The notes: generated by a model from the sequence alone, not told the origin. 64,000 nucleotides of DNA from Brevundimonas aurantiaca (GCF_014199955.1 NZ_JACHOQ010000001.1:744001-808000); one strand, 5' to 3'. Shown: positions 37,934 to 46,320, counted from the first letter of the stretch. Program-made: numbers and translations.

Positions 37934-38725
37934 TTAATTCGAGACGACGCTGATCGGGCGAGACGGCGCCGTCTGCGCGCCCAGATCAAGCCAGTTCGGC
38001 GCCGGCATGGCCTGGTGCGCCGCAGCCAATGCCTCCGACCACCGCCGGCCCAGATCGCGGAAATAGGGATCATCGGCCTCCAGCCGACGCTCCATCCCCG
38101 ACAGATTGTCGCGGCGGATCACGATCAGATCCAGCGGCGGCCCCACGGCGATGTTGGAGCGAATGGTCGAGTCGAACGAGATCAGCCCCAGCTTCACCGC
38201 CTCGGACAGCGGGGTGTCGGAATGCAGGGCTCGGTCCAGGATCGGCTTGCCGTATTTCAGCTCGCCGATCTGCAGATACGGCGTGTCGGCCCCGCATTCG
38301 ATGAAATTGCCCTGGCCGTAGATCAGATACAGCCCCATCTTGCCGCCCGCGATCTGGCCGCCCAGCAGCATGGAGGCGTTGACGTTCAGGGCGTCGGCGG
38401 TGGGCGAGGCGGGGGTGTTGATCGTCGCCCGGACCGTGGCCATCGCATGGCCCAGGATCTGGGCGGCGCGGAACAGGGTCGGCGCGGTCTCAAGCGTCTC
38501 AGGCCCGGTCGAATCCGGCAGCTTGACCCCTTCGGCGACCATGGCCAGGGCCGTCTGGGTGACCGACAGATTGCCCGCCGTCGCCACGGCCAGCACCCGC
38601 TCGCCGGGCCGCTTGAATACATGCAGTTTGCGATAGGACGAGATGTTGTCCACGCCCGCATTGGTGCGGGTGTCGGCGATCATCGCCAACCCCTCCTTCA
38701 CCAACATGCCTACGCAATAGGTCAC
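37934..38725 (-). CDS. Anbu-type proteasome-like protease
   Basis: A 263-residue Ntn-hydrolase of the ancestral beta-subunit (Anbu) group. After Met removal, T2 is the expected nucleophile (MTYCVGMLV), with D18 (ADTRT) and K33 (SSYRKLHVF) completing the proteasome-type site. GNLSVTQTALAMV and LDLIVIRRDNL are typical of the family. Anbu forms large ring or helical assemblies; its substrates are unknown. It is the last gene after ATP-grasp, alpha-E and transglutaminase genes on the same strand, the standard Anbu neighbourhood. Confidence 0.92.
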   Translation of the reverse strand: MTYCVGMLVKEGLAMIADTRTNAGVDNISSYRKLHVFKRPGERVLAVATAGNLSVTQTALAMVAEGVKLPDSTGPETLETAPTLFRAAQILGHAMATVRATINTPASPTADALNVNASMLLGGQIAGGKMGLYLIYGQGNFIECGADTPYLQIGELKYGKPILDRALHSDTPLSEAVKLGLISFDSTIRSNIAVGPPLDLIVIRRDNLSGMERRLEADDPYFRDLGRRWSEALAAAHQAMPAPNWLDLGAQTAPSRPISVVSN

Positions 38726-38789
38726 TGGCCTCTATCCGCTCCCCGTTCCGCGAATCCGCAGACGCTAACAGATTCCCGCGACATGGCGA

Positions 38790-39629
38790 TCAGGACCATC
38801 CCCGGCTCTGATGTTGTTGCCGGCCCTGTTGCACAGGCCGCACATGAAGGGCCACCGTCAGACTGCCGACCCCGCCGCCATAGCTGGTTCCCCGGATCGG
38901 CGTCGCCCCCAGCGAATCCAGGCCCACGGCGATGCGGACATAGTTCTCGGTCGGACAAATGCCGTTGGCCGCGTCGAACCCGACCCAGCCCAGGTCCTCG
39001 ATCCAGGCCTCGGCCCAGGCGTGGGCGGCGTCCTGGTCGTGCCGGCCGTCCGACCGGTTCAGATGGCCCGAGACATAACGGGCCGGCACGCCCAGGGTCC
39101 GGGCGCAGGCGATGAAGATCTGGGCGTGATCCTGGCAGACGCCGCGGCTGATCGCGAAGGCCTCGGACGCCGTATGGGTGGCGGAGGTCGCCCCGACCTC
39201 GAAAGCGACGCCGGCGTGGATCGCCCCCATCAGACGGTGCATCCGCTCCAGGGCCGCGCCCTCGGGCACGGACCGGGCGAAGTCGATCAGGGCCGCATCG
39301 GCCTGGGTCAGCCGGGTGTCGCGCAGATAGACGCCCGGCTGCAGCCGCTCGTTCTGCCCCCGGATCACCCCGCCGGTGTCCACGGTCGACACCTCGCCCG
39401 TCACCCGGATGGTCAGGGCGTCGGTCGGCCGCTCGGTATAGAGGCTGTGCACGATATTGCCGAAGGCGTCGTCGCTGCGGCGCAGCCGGGCGTCGACGTC
39501 GGTTTCGATGCGCCATTCCCGCACCTGCTGGGCCTCGCAGGACCGGGGCGTCAGCCGCAGCATCTGGACGATGAACCGCGCGGGCCGGGCGTATGCGTAG
39601 CGGGTGGAGTGGTCGATCCGGATCCGCAT
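38790..39629 (-). CDS. Transglutaminase-like cysteine protease
   Basis: A 279-residue protein with an N-terminal bacterial transglutaminase-like beta domain (MRIRIDHSTRYAYARPARFIVQMLRLTPRS) and a transglutaminase core. The triad is C165 (SRGVCQDHA), H203 (AAHAWAEAW) and D219 (GFDAANG). Members cleave or cross-link peptides. It lies 2 bases after the alpha-E gene and 64 before Anbu. Within this operon it is thought to act on the peptide made or removed by the ATP-grasp protein; that role comes from published comparative genomics and is not demonstrated. Confidence 0.93.
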   Translation of the reverse strand: MRIRIDHSTRYAYARPARFIVQMLRLTPRSCEAQQVREWRIETDVDARLRRSDDAFGNIVHSLYTERPTDALTIRVTGEVSTVDTGGVIRGQNERLQPGVYLRDTRLTQADAALIDFARSVPEGAALERMHRLMGAIHAGVAFEVGATSATHTASEAFAISRGVCQDHAQIFIACARTLGVPARYVSGHLNRSDGRHDQDAAHAWAEAWIEDLGWVGFDAANGICPTENYVRIAVGLDSLGATPIRGTSYGGGVGSLTVALHVRPVQQGRQQHQSRGWS

Positions 39630-39631
39630 GG

Positions 39632-40570
39632 TCAGACCAGATACTGTTCGTGGATGGCGGCGCCCAGCGCGTTGTTCTCGTTCAGAAAGCCCTGGATGTA
39701 TTCATGCAGGCCCGACTGGAAGATGTCCTCGATCCGGGCCTCGTTGAACTGGGTCAGGCGGTTCGACGCCAGCCGCTGGGCCGGGCCGCGCCGGCCATAG
39801 TCGGCCGCCAGCTTCTCCAGATAGCTGACGATCATCCCCTGACAGCTGGCCAGGGACCGCGGCATCTGCCGGTTCAGCACCAGGAGGTCCGCCACCAGCC
39901 AGGGCCGCACGCTCTCGCGATAAACCCAGCGATAGGCGGTCAGGGCCGAAACCTCGCGCAACAGGGTGGTCCACTGGAAATAGTCCAGCTGTCCGCCCAC
40001 CCGTTCGCCCGGCGGCAGCAGCAGATGGTACTTCACGTCCAGCAGGCGGGCGGTGTTGTCGGCCCGCTCGATCGCCATGCCCAGCCGCAGGAACCAGTAG
40101 GCGTCGTTCCTGAGCATCGTCCGCGACGAGGCCCCCTCCACCGCCAGGGACGTCGATTTCACGAAGTCCAGGAAGTTGGTGAAGTCGTCGCGGCGGGTCG
40201 GCTCGCCCAGTTCGTTCAGCCCGTTCCAGGCGCCGTTGATCGCCTCCCACAGCTCGATGGTCAGGGCGGTCCGCACCGAACGGGCGTTGGTCCGCGCCCG
40301 GGTGATACAGGCCTTGATCGAGGTCGTATTGTCGGCGCCGAAGGCCAGATATTCGCGGACGGACTTCTCCGACACGGTGCGGCCGGTGGCGTCGAAGGCC
40401 GACTTCACCCCCGACGAGGCGATGGCCCCCGCCCAGGCGGTGACGGTCGCCTGATCCTTGGCCGGCAGGGCCGCCAGCCGGATCGCCGCCTCCAGAATGC
40501 GCGCAAGAAAATCGGCCCGCTCCATATAGCGGCCGGTCCAATAGAGACTGTCTGCGGTGCGAGAGAGCAT
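39632..40570 (-). CDS. Alpha-E domain protein
   Basis: A 312-residue all-helical protein matching the alpha-E (DUF403) family: MLSRTADSLYWTGRYMERADFLARILEAAIRL at the start, EYLAFGADNTTSIKACITRARTNARSVRTALT in the middle and INEYLQGFLNE-like GLHEYIQGFLNENNALGAAIHEQYLV at the end. It always travels with the circularly permuted ATP-grasp protein and may hold its substrate. The ribosome-binding site GGAGG before the ATG at 40570 is provided by the arm of a dispersed repeat (40576-40694) that fills the gap to the ATP-grasp gene. Confidence 0.93.
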   Translation of the reverse strand: MLSRTADSLYWTGRYMERADFLARILEAAIRLAALPAKDQATVTAWAGAIASSGVKSAFDATGRTVSEKSVREYLAFGADNTTSIKACITRARTNARSVRTALTIELWEAINGAWNGLNELGEPTRRDDFTNFLDFVKSTSLAVEGASSRTMLRNDAYWFLRLGMAIERADNTARLLDVKYHLLLPPGERVGGQLDYFQWTTLLREVSALTAYRWVYRESVRPWLVADLLVLNRQMPRSLASCQGMIVSYLEKLAADYGRRGPAQRLASNRLTQFNEARIEDIFQSGLHEYIQGFLNENNALGAAIHEQYLV

Positions 40571-40575
40571 CTATT

Positions 40576-40694
40576 CCTCCCCCATTGGGGGAGGGGGACC
40601 GCCCGAAGGGGGGTGGAGGGGGCCAAACGCAAACAGGGTGTCTGGGGCGAGCGCCCTCCACCGCTTCGCGGTCCCCCTCCCCCGACGGGGGAGG
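40576..40694. repeat. Dispersed repeat family B, copy 1 (inside the Anbu operon)
   Basis: CCTCCCCC-ATT-GGGGGAGG opens the element and CCTCCCCC-GAC-GGGGGAGG closes it. The intervening ACCG...GGTGGAGGGGG and its inverted form CCCTCCACCG...CGGT make the whole 119 bases an imperfect long hairpin. A second copy lies at 50178-50314 in the his operon. The left arm, read on the minus strand, ends in GGGGGAGGAATAG directly before the alpha-E start codon. Confidence 0.88.
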
Positions 40695-40706
40695 ATCTTC
40701 GTCCGA

Positions 40707-42128
40707 TCAAACATCCAGCACCCAGGTGTCCTTGGTTCCGCCGCCCTGGCTGGAGTTGACCACCAGCGACCCCTCCTTCAACGCCACCCGCGTCAGCCCG
40801 CCCGGCGCGACCCGCACCCCGGCCGGACTGGACAGGACGAAGGGCCGAAGATCGACGTGGCGCGGCGACAGGGCTCCGCCGTTCAGGGTCGGGGCCGTCG
40901 ACAGGCTCAGCGTCGGCTGGGCGATGAAGTCGTCGGGATCGGCGATCAGCTTGGCGCGGAAGGCCTCGATCTCGGCCTGGGTCGAGGTGGGCCCCACCAG
41001 CATGCCGTAGCCGCCCGATCCGCCGACCTCCTTGACCACCAGTTCCGGCAGCTTCTCCAGCACCTCCTTCAGCGCCTCCGGCTCGCGGCAGCGCCAGGTC
41101 GGCACATTCTTCAATATGGCGTCCTCGCCGGTGAAGAAGCGGATGATCTCGGGCATATAGGTATAGACGGCCTTGTCGTCGGCCACCCCGGTCCCGACCG
41201 CATTGGCCAGGGTCACACGCCCGGCGAAATAGGCCGACATCAGCCCCGGCGCCCCAACCGCCGAATCCGGCATGAAGGTCAGGGGGTCGATGAAGTCGTC
41301 GTCGATGCGGCGATAGATGACGTCGACCCGCTTGGGCCCCTCGGTCGTGCGCATATAGACGGTGTCGTCATTGACGAAGAGATCCCCGCCCTCGACCAGT
41401 TCGACCCCCAGCTTGTCGGCCAGGAAGCTGTGCTCGTAATAGGCCGAGTTGAACGGCCCCGGCGTCAGGACCACGATGGTCGGGTCCTCGCCCGCCCCCG
41501 ACGGCGCCGAGGCCTGGAGCGACCGCAGCAGCATGTCGGTATAGATTTCGACCGGCCGCACCGCATGTTCGGCGAACAGGTCGGGGAACAGCCGCATCAT
41601 CATCTCGCGGTTCTCCAGCATATAGGAGACCCCCGACGGCGTGCGGACATTGTCCTCCAGCACATAGAAGCCGTCCTCGCCCGTGCGGACGAGGTCCACG
41701 CCCGAGATATGGCACCAGACGTCGCCGGGCGGACGCCGCCCCTGCATCTCGGGTCGATAGTGCGGATTGGTCAGGATCAGGTCGGCGGGCACGATCCCGG
41801 CGCGGATACAGTCCTGCGGTCCGTAGATGTCCTTCAGGAAGGCGTTGATGGCGGTGACCCGCTGCTTCAGCCCCTTCTCCAGCCCGCCCCATTCGTCGGC
41901 GCCGATGATGCGCGGCACGACGTCGAACGGGATCAGCCGCTCGTTGGATTCCTCGTCGCCATAGACGGCGAAGGTCACCCCCATGCGGCGGAAGAACAGC
42001 TCCGCCTGGCGCGAGCGCGCCTGCAGCAGGTCCGGCGGGGCGTTTTCAAGCCAGGCCGCCAGGGTCTTGTAGCTGTCGCGGATCGCGCCGGATCCGCCGC
42101 CGTTCATTTCGTCGAAAGCTCTCGTCAT
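40707..42128 (-). CDS. Circularly permuted ATP-grasp protein
   Basis: A 473-residue DUF404/DUF407-type ATP-grasp enzyme. The N-terminal part reads RAFDEMNGGGSGAIRDSYKTLAAWL and LFFRRMGVTFAVYGDEESNERLIPFDVVPRII. ATP-site features include VRTGEDGFYVLEDNVRTPSGVSYMLENREMMMRLFP, the metal-binding GPFNSAYYEHSFLAD and VVKEVGGSGGYGMLVG. Such enzymes form amide bonds and may build or ligate a peptide tag. I start at the ATG at 42128; an upstream frame to 42215 adds a basic leader inside non-conserved sequence. It is the first gene of the Anbu operon. Confidence 0.93.
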   Translation of the reverse strand: MTRAFDEMNGGGSGAIRDSYKTLAAWLENAPPDLLQARSRQAELFFRRMGVTFAVYGDEESNERLIPFDVVPRIIGADEWGGLEKGLKQRVTAINAFLKDIYGPQDCIRAGIVPADLILTNPHYRPEMQGRRPPGDVWCHISGVDLVRTGEDGFYVLEDNVRTPSGVSYMLENREMMMRLFPDLFAEHAVRPVEIYTDMLLRSLQASAPSGAGEDPTIVVLTPGPFNSAYYEHSFLADKLGVELVEGGDLFVNDDTVYMRTTEGPKRVDVIYRRIDDDFIDPLTFMPDSAVGAPGLMSAYFAGRVTLANAVGTGVADDKAVYTYMPEIIRFFTGEDAILKNVPTWRCREPEALKEVLEKLPELVVKEVGGSGGYGMLVGPTSTQAEIEAFRAKLIADPDDFIAQPTLSLSTAPTLNGGALSPRHVDLRPFVLSSPAGVRVAPGGLTRVALKEGSLVVNSSQGGGTKDTWVLDV

Positions 42129-42217
42129 CCGCCCCCGCCGCGTTGAGATCACAGCTTGATCGCGACCCAACGAAAAGCGCAACAGTTTTGTTGCACTGCG
42201 GCGAAGCTTCAACAACC

Positions 42218-42378
42218 AGACCCTCCCCCGCCTACGGGAGAGGTGGCCCGTCGATCGCGCAGCGATCCAGGGTCGGAGAGTGAAGTTCTGCTCAAAGCAA
42301 GAAGACGTCCCCCATCGTCAGGCGTGTCGCTTCGCGCCACGGCCTGACACTTCCCCCGCAAGCGGGGGAAGGTCGGGT
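42218..42378. repeat. Dispersed repeat family C, copy 1
   Basis: A 161-base element between the ATP-grasp and FAD-oxidoreductase genes. It has AGACCCTCCCCC at one end, GGGAGAGGTGGCCCGTCG with a GATCGCGCAGCGATC hairpin, a variable centre, then CTGACACTTCCCCCGC and GCGGGGGAAGGT at the other end. Copy 2 at 46321-46481 has the same length and order. The 255-base gap holds little else. Confidence 0.88.
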
Positions 42379-42383
42379 GAAAA

Positions 42384-43589
42384 TCACACCCCCACAGCCT
42401 TCATCGACACCGCCTGATCCGCCAGCTTCGCCACATCCACCGGCGTCGCCTTTCCGATCAGCTGTTTGCCCGCCATGAACTCCGGCGGAGCATTGACCGC
42501 CTCGACGCAGACCACCCGGTCGCCGTTCAGGTGGAAGACCGCAAATCCCCCCGCCGACGGATCGCCCCGCACCACCTGGCGGTCCGCATCGAACGGCAGG
42601 CCGGCGATCTGAAGCTTGAAGTCGTATTGATCGGACCAGAACCACGGAACCTCCGGCGCCGGCCCCGGTCGCCCGACGATGGCGGCCGCCGCCTGCTTGG
42701 CCTGTTCCAGCGCATTGGGCACGCTCTCCAGCCGGTGCGAGACCCCGCCGTGCACGGGAATCGGCCGGCGCGTCATGTCGCCGACGGCGAAGATCGCCGG
42801 ATCGCTGGTCCGCGCCTGATCGTCCACCACCACCCCGTCGTCGCAGCGCAGGCCCGCCGACCGCGCCAGGCCGTCGCAGGCCAGGGCGCCCACCCCGACC
42901 AGAACCGCATCCGCCTGCACCGTCGATCCGTCGGCCAGGGTCACGCCGTCATGGGCGACCGCGACCACCTCGGTGCCCGTGATGATCTCCACCCCCCGCG
43001 CCCGGTGCTGGGCCATGAAGAAGGCCGACAGGGTCTCGGACGCCACCCGCGCCAGGACGCGCGGCGCCCGTTCGATCACCACCGCCTCGGCGCCCAGGGC
43101 CCGGGCCGAGGCCGCCGCCTCCAGCCCCACATAGCCGCCGCCGACCACCGCCAGCCGTTTGCCCGGCCCCAGCACGGCCTTCAGCCGCTCGGCGTCCTTC
43201 AGCGTCCTCAGCTCCAGCAGGTCGGGATGGTCCCCGCCCGGAACCGGCAGTTTGCGCGCCGTCGATCCCGTCGCCAGCACCAGGACGTCATAGGCCTCGC
43301 TCGTCCCGTCGTGGAAGGCGACCGTCTTCGCCTCCGGGTCCACCGACACGGCGACCGTCGAGGGCCGGAAGTCGATGTTCTGCTCGGCGTAAAAGCTCAG
43401 CGGCCGCAGCAGCAGCGCCTCAAGATCCGCCTCCCCCTTCAGCCAGGCCTTGGACAGGGGCGGCCGCTGATAGGGCGGCGCCTCCTCCTCGCCGACCAGC
43501 ACGATAGGGCCTTCATGCCCGTACTGCCGCAGAAAGGCCGCGACGGAGCCGCCGGCGTGGCCGGCGCCGATGATCAGGATCTTGGTCAT
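42384..43589 (-). CDS. FAD-dependent ferredoxin/rubredoxin reductase-like oxidoreductase
   Basis: A 401-residue protein of the BphA4/rubredoxin reductase class. The FAD dinucleotide site is ILIIGAGHAGGSVAAFLRQYG at residues 4-24, with PPYQRPPLSKAWL following. The NAD(P)H site is LAVVGGGYVGLEAAASARALG near 145. The second FAD contact is IFAVGDMTRRP and the C-terminal domain has SDQYDFKLQIAG. It takes electrons from NADH for a ferredoxin or rubredoxin partner not encoded nearby. The leader immediately before the ATG is made of the heptamer repeat, without a clear ribosome-binding site. Confidence 0.92.
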   Translation of the reverse strand: MTKILIIGAGHAGGSVAAFLRQYGHEGPIVLVGEEEAPPYQRPPLSKAWLKGEADLEALLLRPLSFYAEQNIDFRPSTVAVSVDPEAKTVAFHDGTSEAYDVLVLATGSTARKLPVPGGDHPDLLELRTLKDAERLKAVLGPGKRLAVVGGGYVGLEAAASARALGAEAVVIERAPRVLARVASETLSAFFMAQHRARGVEIITGTEVVAVAHDGVTLADGSTVQADAVLVGVGALACDGLARSAGLRCDDGVVVDDQARTSDPAIFAVGDMTRRPIPVHGGVSHRLESVPNALEQAKQAAAAIVGRPGPAPEVPWFWSDQYDFKLQIAGLPFDADRQVVRGDPSAGGFAVFHLNGDRVVCVEAVNAPPEFMAGKQLIGKATPVDVAKLADQAVSMKAVGV

Positions 43590-43601
43590 GGGGGTGATTT
43601 A

Positions 43602-43760
43602 GAGTGGCGAGTGGCGAGTGGCGAGTGGCGAGTGGCGAGATAAACGCCCCCGGCTTTCAACCGTCGTCCTCGGGGCTGACGAAACCTGGCTGGACCGCAC
43701 AAAGCGCCGTCTTAAAACTCGCCACTCGCCACTCGCCACTCGCCACTCGCCACTCGCCAC
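43602..43760. repeat. Inverted repeat built from GAGTGGC heptamers
   Basis: Five GAGTGGC units plus GAG (43602-43639) face five GCCACTC units (43718-43755, continuing to GCCAC at 43760). The arms pair perfectly over 38 bp around a 78-base spacer. The spacer holds no gene. The element lies between the divergent FAD-oxidoreductase and his regulator genes, directly against the start of the former. Confidence 0.92.
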
Positions 43761-43769
43761 TAATCGCCC

Positions 43770-43802
43770 TTGACCGTTCCACTGTTACAGCATAGTGGAA
43801 CG
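43770..43802 (+). promoter_or_regulatory. Putative his-operon promoter with overlapping operator
   Basis: A 9-bp perfect palindrome (CGTTCCACT at 43775-43783 and AGTGGAACG at 43794-43802, 10-base spacer) overlaps a possible -35 TTGACC at 43770 and a GCATAGTG -10-like element at 43790, spaced as in Caulobacter housekeeping promoters. The ATG of the TrpR-like gene is 4 bases after it, so transcripts may be leaderless. Regulator binding here is inferred. Confidence 0.6.
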
Positions 43803-43805
43803 CGC

Positions 43806-44096
43806 ATGACGACCCCGCCCGCCCGCGACGCCCTCTACGACGCCCTGCTGTCGATGCAGACGCGCGCCGAGATGGACGCCTTTCTGGCCGACCTGTGCAC
43901 CCCGGCGGAACTGCGCGCCTTCGCCGAGCGCTGGCAGGTGGCGCGCCTGTTGGACGCCGGCGGCAAATCCTATCGCGAGATCGCGGTCGAGGCCCACGCC
44001 AGCCCCACCACCGTCGTCCGCGTCGCCCGTTACCTCAAAGACATGCCGCACCAGGGCTACCGCCTCGCCCTGGACCGCCTGAAGAACACGAACTGA
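43806..44096 (+). CDS. TrpR/YerC-family regulator, HisR-like
   Basis: A 96-residue helix-turn-helix protein of the TrpR/YerC-YecD family: TRAEMDAFLADLCTPAELRAFAERWQVARLLDAGGKSYREIAVEAHASPTTVVRVARYL, where SYREIAVEAHASPTTVVRV is the recognition region. It sits 10 bases before hisG. TrpR-family HisR regulators of his genes have been predicted in other proteobacteria. The start is taken at the ATG at 43806, since the frame upstream is the promoter palindrome. Repression of its own operon in response to histidine is a reasonable inference. Confidence 0.87.
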   Translation: MTTPPARDALYDALLSMQTRAEMDAFLADLCTPAELRAFAERWQVARLLDAGGKSYREIAVEAHASPTTVVRVARYLKDMPHQGYRLALDRLKNTN

Positions 44097-44106
44097 GTAT
44101 CCGAAC

Positions 44107-44988
44107 ATGAGCACCGTACAGGGCCGGCTTCGCATCGCCGTCCAGAAATCCGGCCGTCTGGCCGACCGCAGCCTCGACCTGATCCGCGACGCGGGTCTGA
44201 AATGGGTCAAGGGCCACAACGACCTGCTCTATCGGGTCGAGAACTATCCGATCGACCTGCTGCGCGTCCGCGACGACGACATCCCCACCTTCGTGGCCGA
44301 CGGCGTCTGCGACCTGGGGATCGTCGGCGAGAATGTGCTGGAGGAAGGCCGCAACGGCGGTCCCAACGCCTCCGTCGTCATGCCCCTGGGCTTCGGCCGC
44401 TGCACTCTTAAGATCGCTGCGCCCCCGGCCCTGGCCTATGAGGGTCCGGCCTCGCTGGAGGGCCTGCGCATCGCCACCTCCTATCCGAAGATCCTGCGCC
44501 GCTTCCTGGACGAGCGGGGGGTCAAGGCCGACATCGTCGTCATGCGCGGCGCCGTCGAGGTCGCGCCCCGGCTGAAACTGGCCGCCGCCATCTGCGACCT
44601 GGTCTCGACCGGCGCGACGCTTGAGGCCAACGGCCTGGGCGCCAAGGATACGGTGTTGGAAAGCCAGGCCGTCCTGATTCAGTCCCCCGTCGCCCCCGAG
44701 CCTGCCCTGCAACACCTGTTGGACAGCATCATCGAGCGGATGGCCGGCGTCGTGTCGTCCCAGGGCGCCAAATACGTCATGCTGAACGCCCCGCGCGCGG
44801 CGCTGGATGAGATCACCGCCATCCTGCCCGGCGCCGGCTCGCCCACCGTCATGCCCCTGTCGGGCCGCGACGACGCGGTCGCCGTCCACGCCGTCTGCCA
44901 GGAGGCCGTCTTCTGGGAGACGCTTGAGAAGCTCAAGGCCGCCGGCGCCTCGGCCATACTGGTCCTGCCCATCGAGAAGATGATGTGA
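44107..44988 (+). CDS. hisG: ATP phosphoribosyltransferase, long form
   Basis: A 293-residue HisG that joins ATP and PRPP in the first committed step of histidine synthesis. The catalytic part runs from RLRIAVQKSGRLADRSLDLIRDAGL through DLGIVGENVL and the PRPP site LKLAAAICDLVSTGATLEANGL. The C-terminal 75 residues (APRAALDEITAILPGAGSPTVMPLSGRDDAVAVHAVC) are the ACT-like regulatory domain of long-form HisG, so HisZ is not required and histidine feedback is expected. Many Alphaproteobacteria instead use short HisG with HisZ. No Shine-Dalgarno is visible. It overlaps hisD by 4 bases. Confidence 0.96.
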   Translation: MSTVQGRLRIAVQKSGRLADRSLDLIRDAGLKWVKGHNDLLYRVENYPIDLLRVRDDDIPTFVADGVCDLGIVGENVLEEGRNGGPNASVVMPLGFGRCTLKIAAPPALAYEGPASLEGLRIATSYPKILRRFLDERGVKADIVVMRGAVEVAPRLKLAAAICDLVSTGATLEANGLGAKDTVLESQAVLIQSPVAPEPALQHLLDSIIERMAGVVSSQGAKYVMLNAPRAALDEITAILPGAGSPTVMPLSGRDDAVAVHAVCQEAVFWETLEKLKAAGASAILVLPIEKMM

Positions 44989-46307
44989 TGACCACGGCCT
45001 TCAAACGTATCGACTGGTCTTCCCTCGACGCCGCCGGCAAGGCCGCGGCCTTGGCCCGCCCGGCCCAGCGCACCGCCGGCGACGTCACCGAGGTCGTCCG
45101 CGCCATTCTGGACGACGTGCGCGCGCGCGGCGGCGCGGCCGTCACCGACTGGTGCCGGAAGCTGGACAAGGCCCCGCCCCGCCGCATCGCCATCACGCCC
45201 GAGATCGTGGCCGAAGCCCGCAACGCCCTGCCCCCCGCCGACGTCCGTGCCCTGCGGATGGCGGCCGACAATATCCGCGTCTTCCACCAGGCGACCCGGC
45301 CGGAGGACACCGACTTCGTCGAGACCACGCCGGGCGTCCGCTCCAAACTGGCCTGGCGTCCGATCGCCTCGGCCGGTCTCTACATCCCCGGCGGCACCGC
45401 CCCCCTCTTCTCCTCCCTTCTGATGTTGGCGATTCCGGCCGGGGTCGCGGGCGTGGGCCGGCGCGTCGCCGTGACCCCGCCCTCGAAGGACGGCGGCGTC
45501 CACCCCGCCATGATCCTGGCCGCCGCCGAGGCGGAGCTGGACGCCCTCTGGCTGATGGGCGGCGCCCAGGCCATCGCCGCCCTGACCTTCGGCGTCGAAC
45601 TGGAGGACGGCGTCATCCCCGCCTGCGACAAGCTGTTCGGCCCCGGAAACGCCTACGTCGCCGAGGCCAAGAAACAGGCGTCGGCCCTGCCCGGCGGTCC
45701 CGCCGTCGACATGCCCGCCGGCCCGTCCGAGCTGATGGTCGTCGTCGACCGCGACGCCGCGCCCGAGATCGCCGCCGCCGACCTGCTGAGCCAGGCCGAG
45801 CACGACGCGGACGCGCAAGTTCTCCTGGTCTCCACCAGCCGCGCCACCATCGACTATATTCTGACCGAGGTGGAGGCCCAGGTGGCGACCCTGCCGCGCG
45901 AGGCCGTCGCCCGCGCCTCGCTGAACGAGGCCCGCGCCGTCCTGGTGCGCGACCTCGACGCCGCCTGCGAAGTGATCAACCTCTACGGCCCCGAACACCT
46001 GGCGCTTCAGGTCGATGATCCGGAGGCCCTGCTCCCCGCCGTCAAGGCCGCCGGCGCCGTCTTCGTCGGCCGGTTCGCGGCCGAGACCCTGGGCGACTAC
46101 GCCGCCGGCCCCAGCCACGTCCTGCCGACCGACGGCGGCGCCCGCACCCTGGGCGGCGTCACCACCGCCAGCTTCATGACCACCATGTCGATCCAGCTGG
46201 TCACCGAGGCCGGCGCTCGTGCGCTTGCCCCCATCGCCGCCCGCCTGGCCCGGATGGAGGGCCTGGAAGCCCACGCCCGCGCGGCGGATCTGAGGAGCGA
46301 GGGATGA
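44985..46307 (+). CDS. hisD: Histidinol dehydrogenase
   Basis: A 440-residue zinc enzyme that oxidises histidinol to histidine in two NAD+-dependent steps, the end of the pathway. Signature blocks are IPGGTAPLFSSLLMLAIPAGVAGV, DKLFGPGNAYVAEAKKQ, VDMPAGPSELMVVVD with LSQAEHDADAQ holding zinc ligands, and GPSHVLPTDGGARTLGGVT, where the histidine acts as base. The ATG overlaps the hisG stop. The following 187 bases before the hisC'-hisB gene contain a dispersed repeat. Confidence 0.97.
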   Translation: MMTTAFKRIDWSSLDAAGKAAALARPAQRTAGDVTEVVRAILDDVRARGGAAVTDWCRKLDKAPPRRIAITPEIVAEARNALPPADVRALRMAADNIRVFHQATRPEDTDFVETTPGVRSKLAWRPIASAGLYIPGGTAPLFSSLLMLAIPAGVAGVGRRVAVTPPSKDGGVHPAMILAAAEAELDALWLMGGAQAIAALTFGVELEDGVIPACDKLFGPGNAYVAEAKKQASALPGGPAVDMPAGPSELMVVVDRDAAPEIAAADLLSQAEHDADAQVLLVSTSRATIDYILTEVEAQVATLPREAVARASLNEARAVLVRDLDAACEVINLYGPEHLALQVDDPEALLPAVKAAGAVFVGRFAAETLGDYAAGPSHVLPTDGGARTLGGVTTASFMTTMSIQLVTEAGARALAPIAARLARMEGLEAHARAADLRSEG

Positions 46308-46320
46308 GGGCCGCCTTTAA

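Noticed and set aside
43602-43760. Heptamer arrays considered as a CRISPR array
   Set aside because: Units are 7 bp with no spacers and the second array is the inverse of the first; no cas genes are present.
44679-46274. Open frame of 531 codons antisense to hisG and hisD
   Set aside because: hisG and hisD are unambiguous; the antisense product is a G-rich shadow.
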